64,000 nucleotides of DNA from an uncultured Pseudoteredinibacter sp. (GTDB taxonomy: Bacteria > Pseudomonadota > Gammaproteobacteria > Pseudomonadales > Cellvibrionaceae): positions 186,001 through 250,000 of the forward strand of contig NZ_CANMYE010000002.1 in the NCBI RefSeq assembly GCF_947502065.1. Direction: 5' to 3'. The position numbers and the translations under genes were made by a program. Below the pieces are notes generated by a model. The model saw only the letters and a list, made by a program, of their open reading frames with translations. It had not been told where the DNA came from and ran no database searches. Within the stretch, counting starts at the first letter, position 1. Every line of letters begins with the position of its first letter. Below are positions 63,575 to 64,000 of this stretch, in pieces.

Positions 63575-64000
63575 ATGAGCCTTTCATCTCAACTAACCGC
63601 CGAACAACTTGCTAACATCAGCCCCGCCGAGCTGCGCCAAGCAATCCGTGAAGGCCGCCATAAAGCGAATACTTCGGGGCTGTGCACAGGCTTTGTGCAA
63701 TGTAATGTGGCCATATTACCGGCAGACTGGGCCAATGAATTCTTGCAGTTTTGCCAACTTAACCCCAAACCATGCCCAGTGGTCGCCATGAGCAGCCAGC
63801 CCGGTCAAATCGATATGCCGGAGATAGCTGAAGGTTTTGATATACGCAGTGACGTACCAAGCTATCGCATTTTCAAAGATGGCCAATTCACTGAAGAAGT
63901 TCACGATATTAAAGAGTACTGGCGAGACGACCTGGTCACCTTTCTATTAGGCTGTTCATTCTCTTTTGAAGAAGCCCTACTGGCCGATGGCTTGGAGGTT
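63575..64000 (+). CDS. DUF1445/D-glutamate cyclase-like protein, N-terminal part
   Basis: The first 142 residues of a protein of the YcsI/DUF1445 (putative hydro-lyase) family, also called D-glutamate cyclase-like. Visible are AELRQAIREGRHKANTSGLC, TGFVQCNVAILPADWANEFL and RSDVPSYRIFKDGQ, then WRDDLVTFLLGCSFSFEEALL, all typical. The ATG at 63575 follows GAAGGA. The gene runs past the end of the window. Related proteins convert D-glutamate to 5-oxo-D-proline; the role here is not shown. Confidence 0.88.
   Translation, partial: MSLSSQLTAEQLANISPAELRQAIREGRHKANTSGLCTGFVQCNVAILPADWANEFLQFCQLNPKPCPVVAMSSQPGQIDMPEIAEGFDIRSDVPSYRIFKDGQFTEEVHDIKEYWRDDLVTFLLGCSFSFEEALLADGLEV

Overview
The window reads as a chromosomal segment of a free-living, probably marine gammaproteobacterium related to Pseudomonas and Cellvibrio. 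This is inferred from gene order, not from a search. Support comes from the pilSR and fimU-pilVWXY1Y2E cluster next to ispH-fkpB-lspA-ileS-ribF and murJ (an arrangement known from Pseudomonas), an ampDE pair with ampG nearby, fxsA beside groESL, a zinc-independent DksA paralogue, and both an iron and a nickel superoxide dismutase. No rRNA, tRNA, CRISPR array, phage or intact insertion sequence was seen.

Bases 1-3.9 kb hold the end of a class I aminotransferase gene and the divergent metE/metR pair. Bases 3.9-20.6 kb look like one catabolic region. A TetR regulator (11360-11986) is divergent from a four-gene unit: TonB-dependent receptor, two acyl-CoA synthetases and an aldehyde dehydrogenase. 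A second unit (15947 down to 12019) encodes a tryptophan tryptophylquinone (TTQ) amine dehydrogenase of the MauB/E/D/A type followed by two monoheme cytochromes c. Copies of the same short sequence, GTCAACCGTAC, lie in front of both units, so I infer one regulon: take up an amine-related substrate, oxidise it in the periplasm to an aldehyde, then to an acid, then activate it with CoA. An AraC regulator and an operon for (R)-specific beta-oxidation (two MaoC-type subunits, an SCPx-type thiolase, an MFE2-type dehydrogenase) follow and may continue the route.

Bases 20.6-31.7 kb carry an ArsR regulator, class I fumarase, a coiled-coil membrane protein, a small beta-barrel, an AraC/GyrI-like regulator, sodB divergent from a nickel-SOD cluster (small His-rich membrane protein, sodN, sodX), a ChaN-like lipoprotein behind a likely Fur box, and a COG0523 metallochaperone plus DksA2 behind a likely Zur box. 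Two small membrane-protein genes and an odd open frame follow.

Bases 31.9-41.2 kb hold groESL, fxsA, a DUF481 barrel, an alkyltransferase-like protein, ampG, yajQ, a TetR regulator, ampE and ampD. Bases 41.4-53 kb hold nadE, pilSR, a FimT-like pseudopilin and the convergent minor-pilin operon. Bases 53-64 kb hold ispH, fkpB, lspA, ileS, ribF, four smaller genes, murJ and the start of a DUF1445 (D-glutamate cyclase-like) gene.

The most unusual non-coding signals are (i) perfect long inverted repeats whose arms differ completely while the 50-base loop is conserved (34.1-34.5 kb, with relatives at 20.7-21.0 kb), (ii) a 28-bp palindrome starting GGGGTCAGA that recurs at six places plus a half copy, three of them spaced exactly 119 bp apart, and (iii) the shared operator-like repeats of the amine region. 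All starts and functions are read from sequence by eye; no database search was run.
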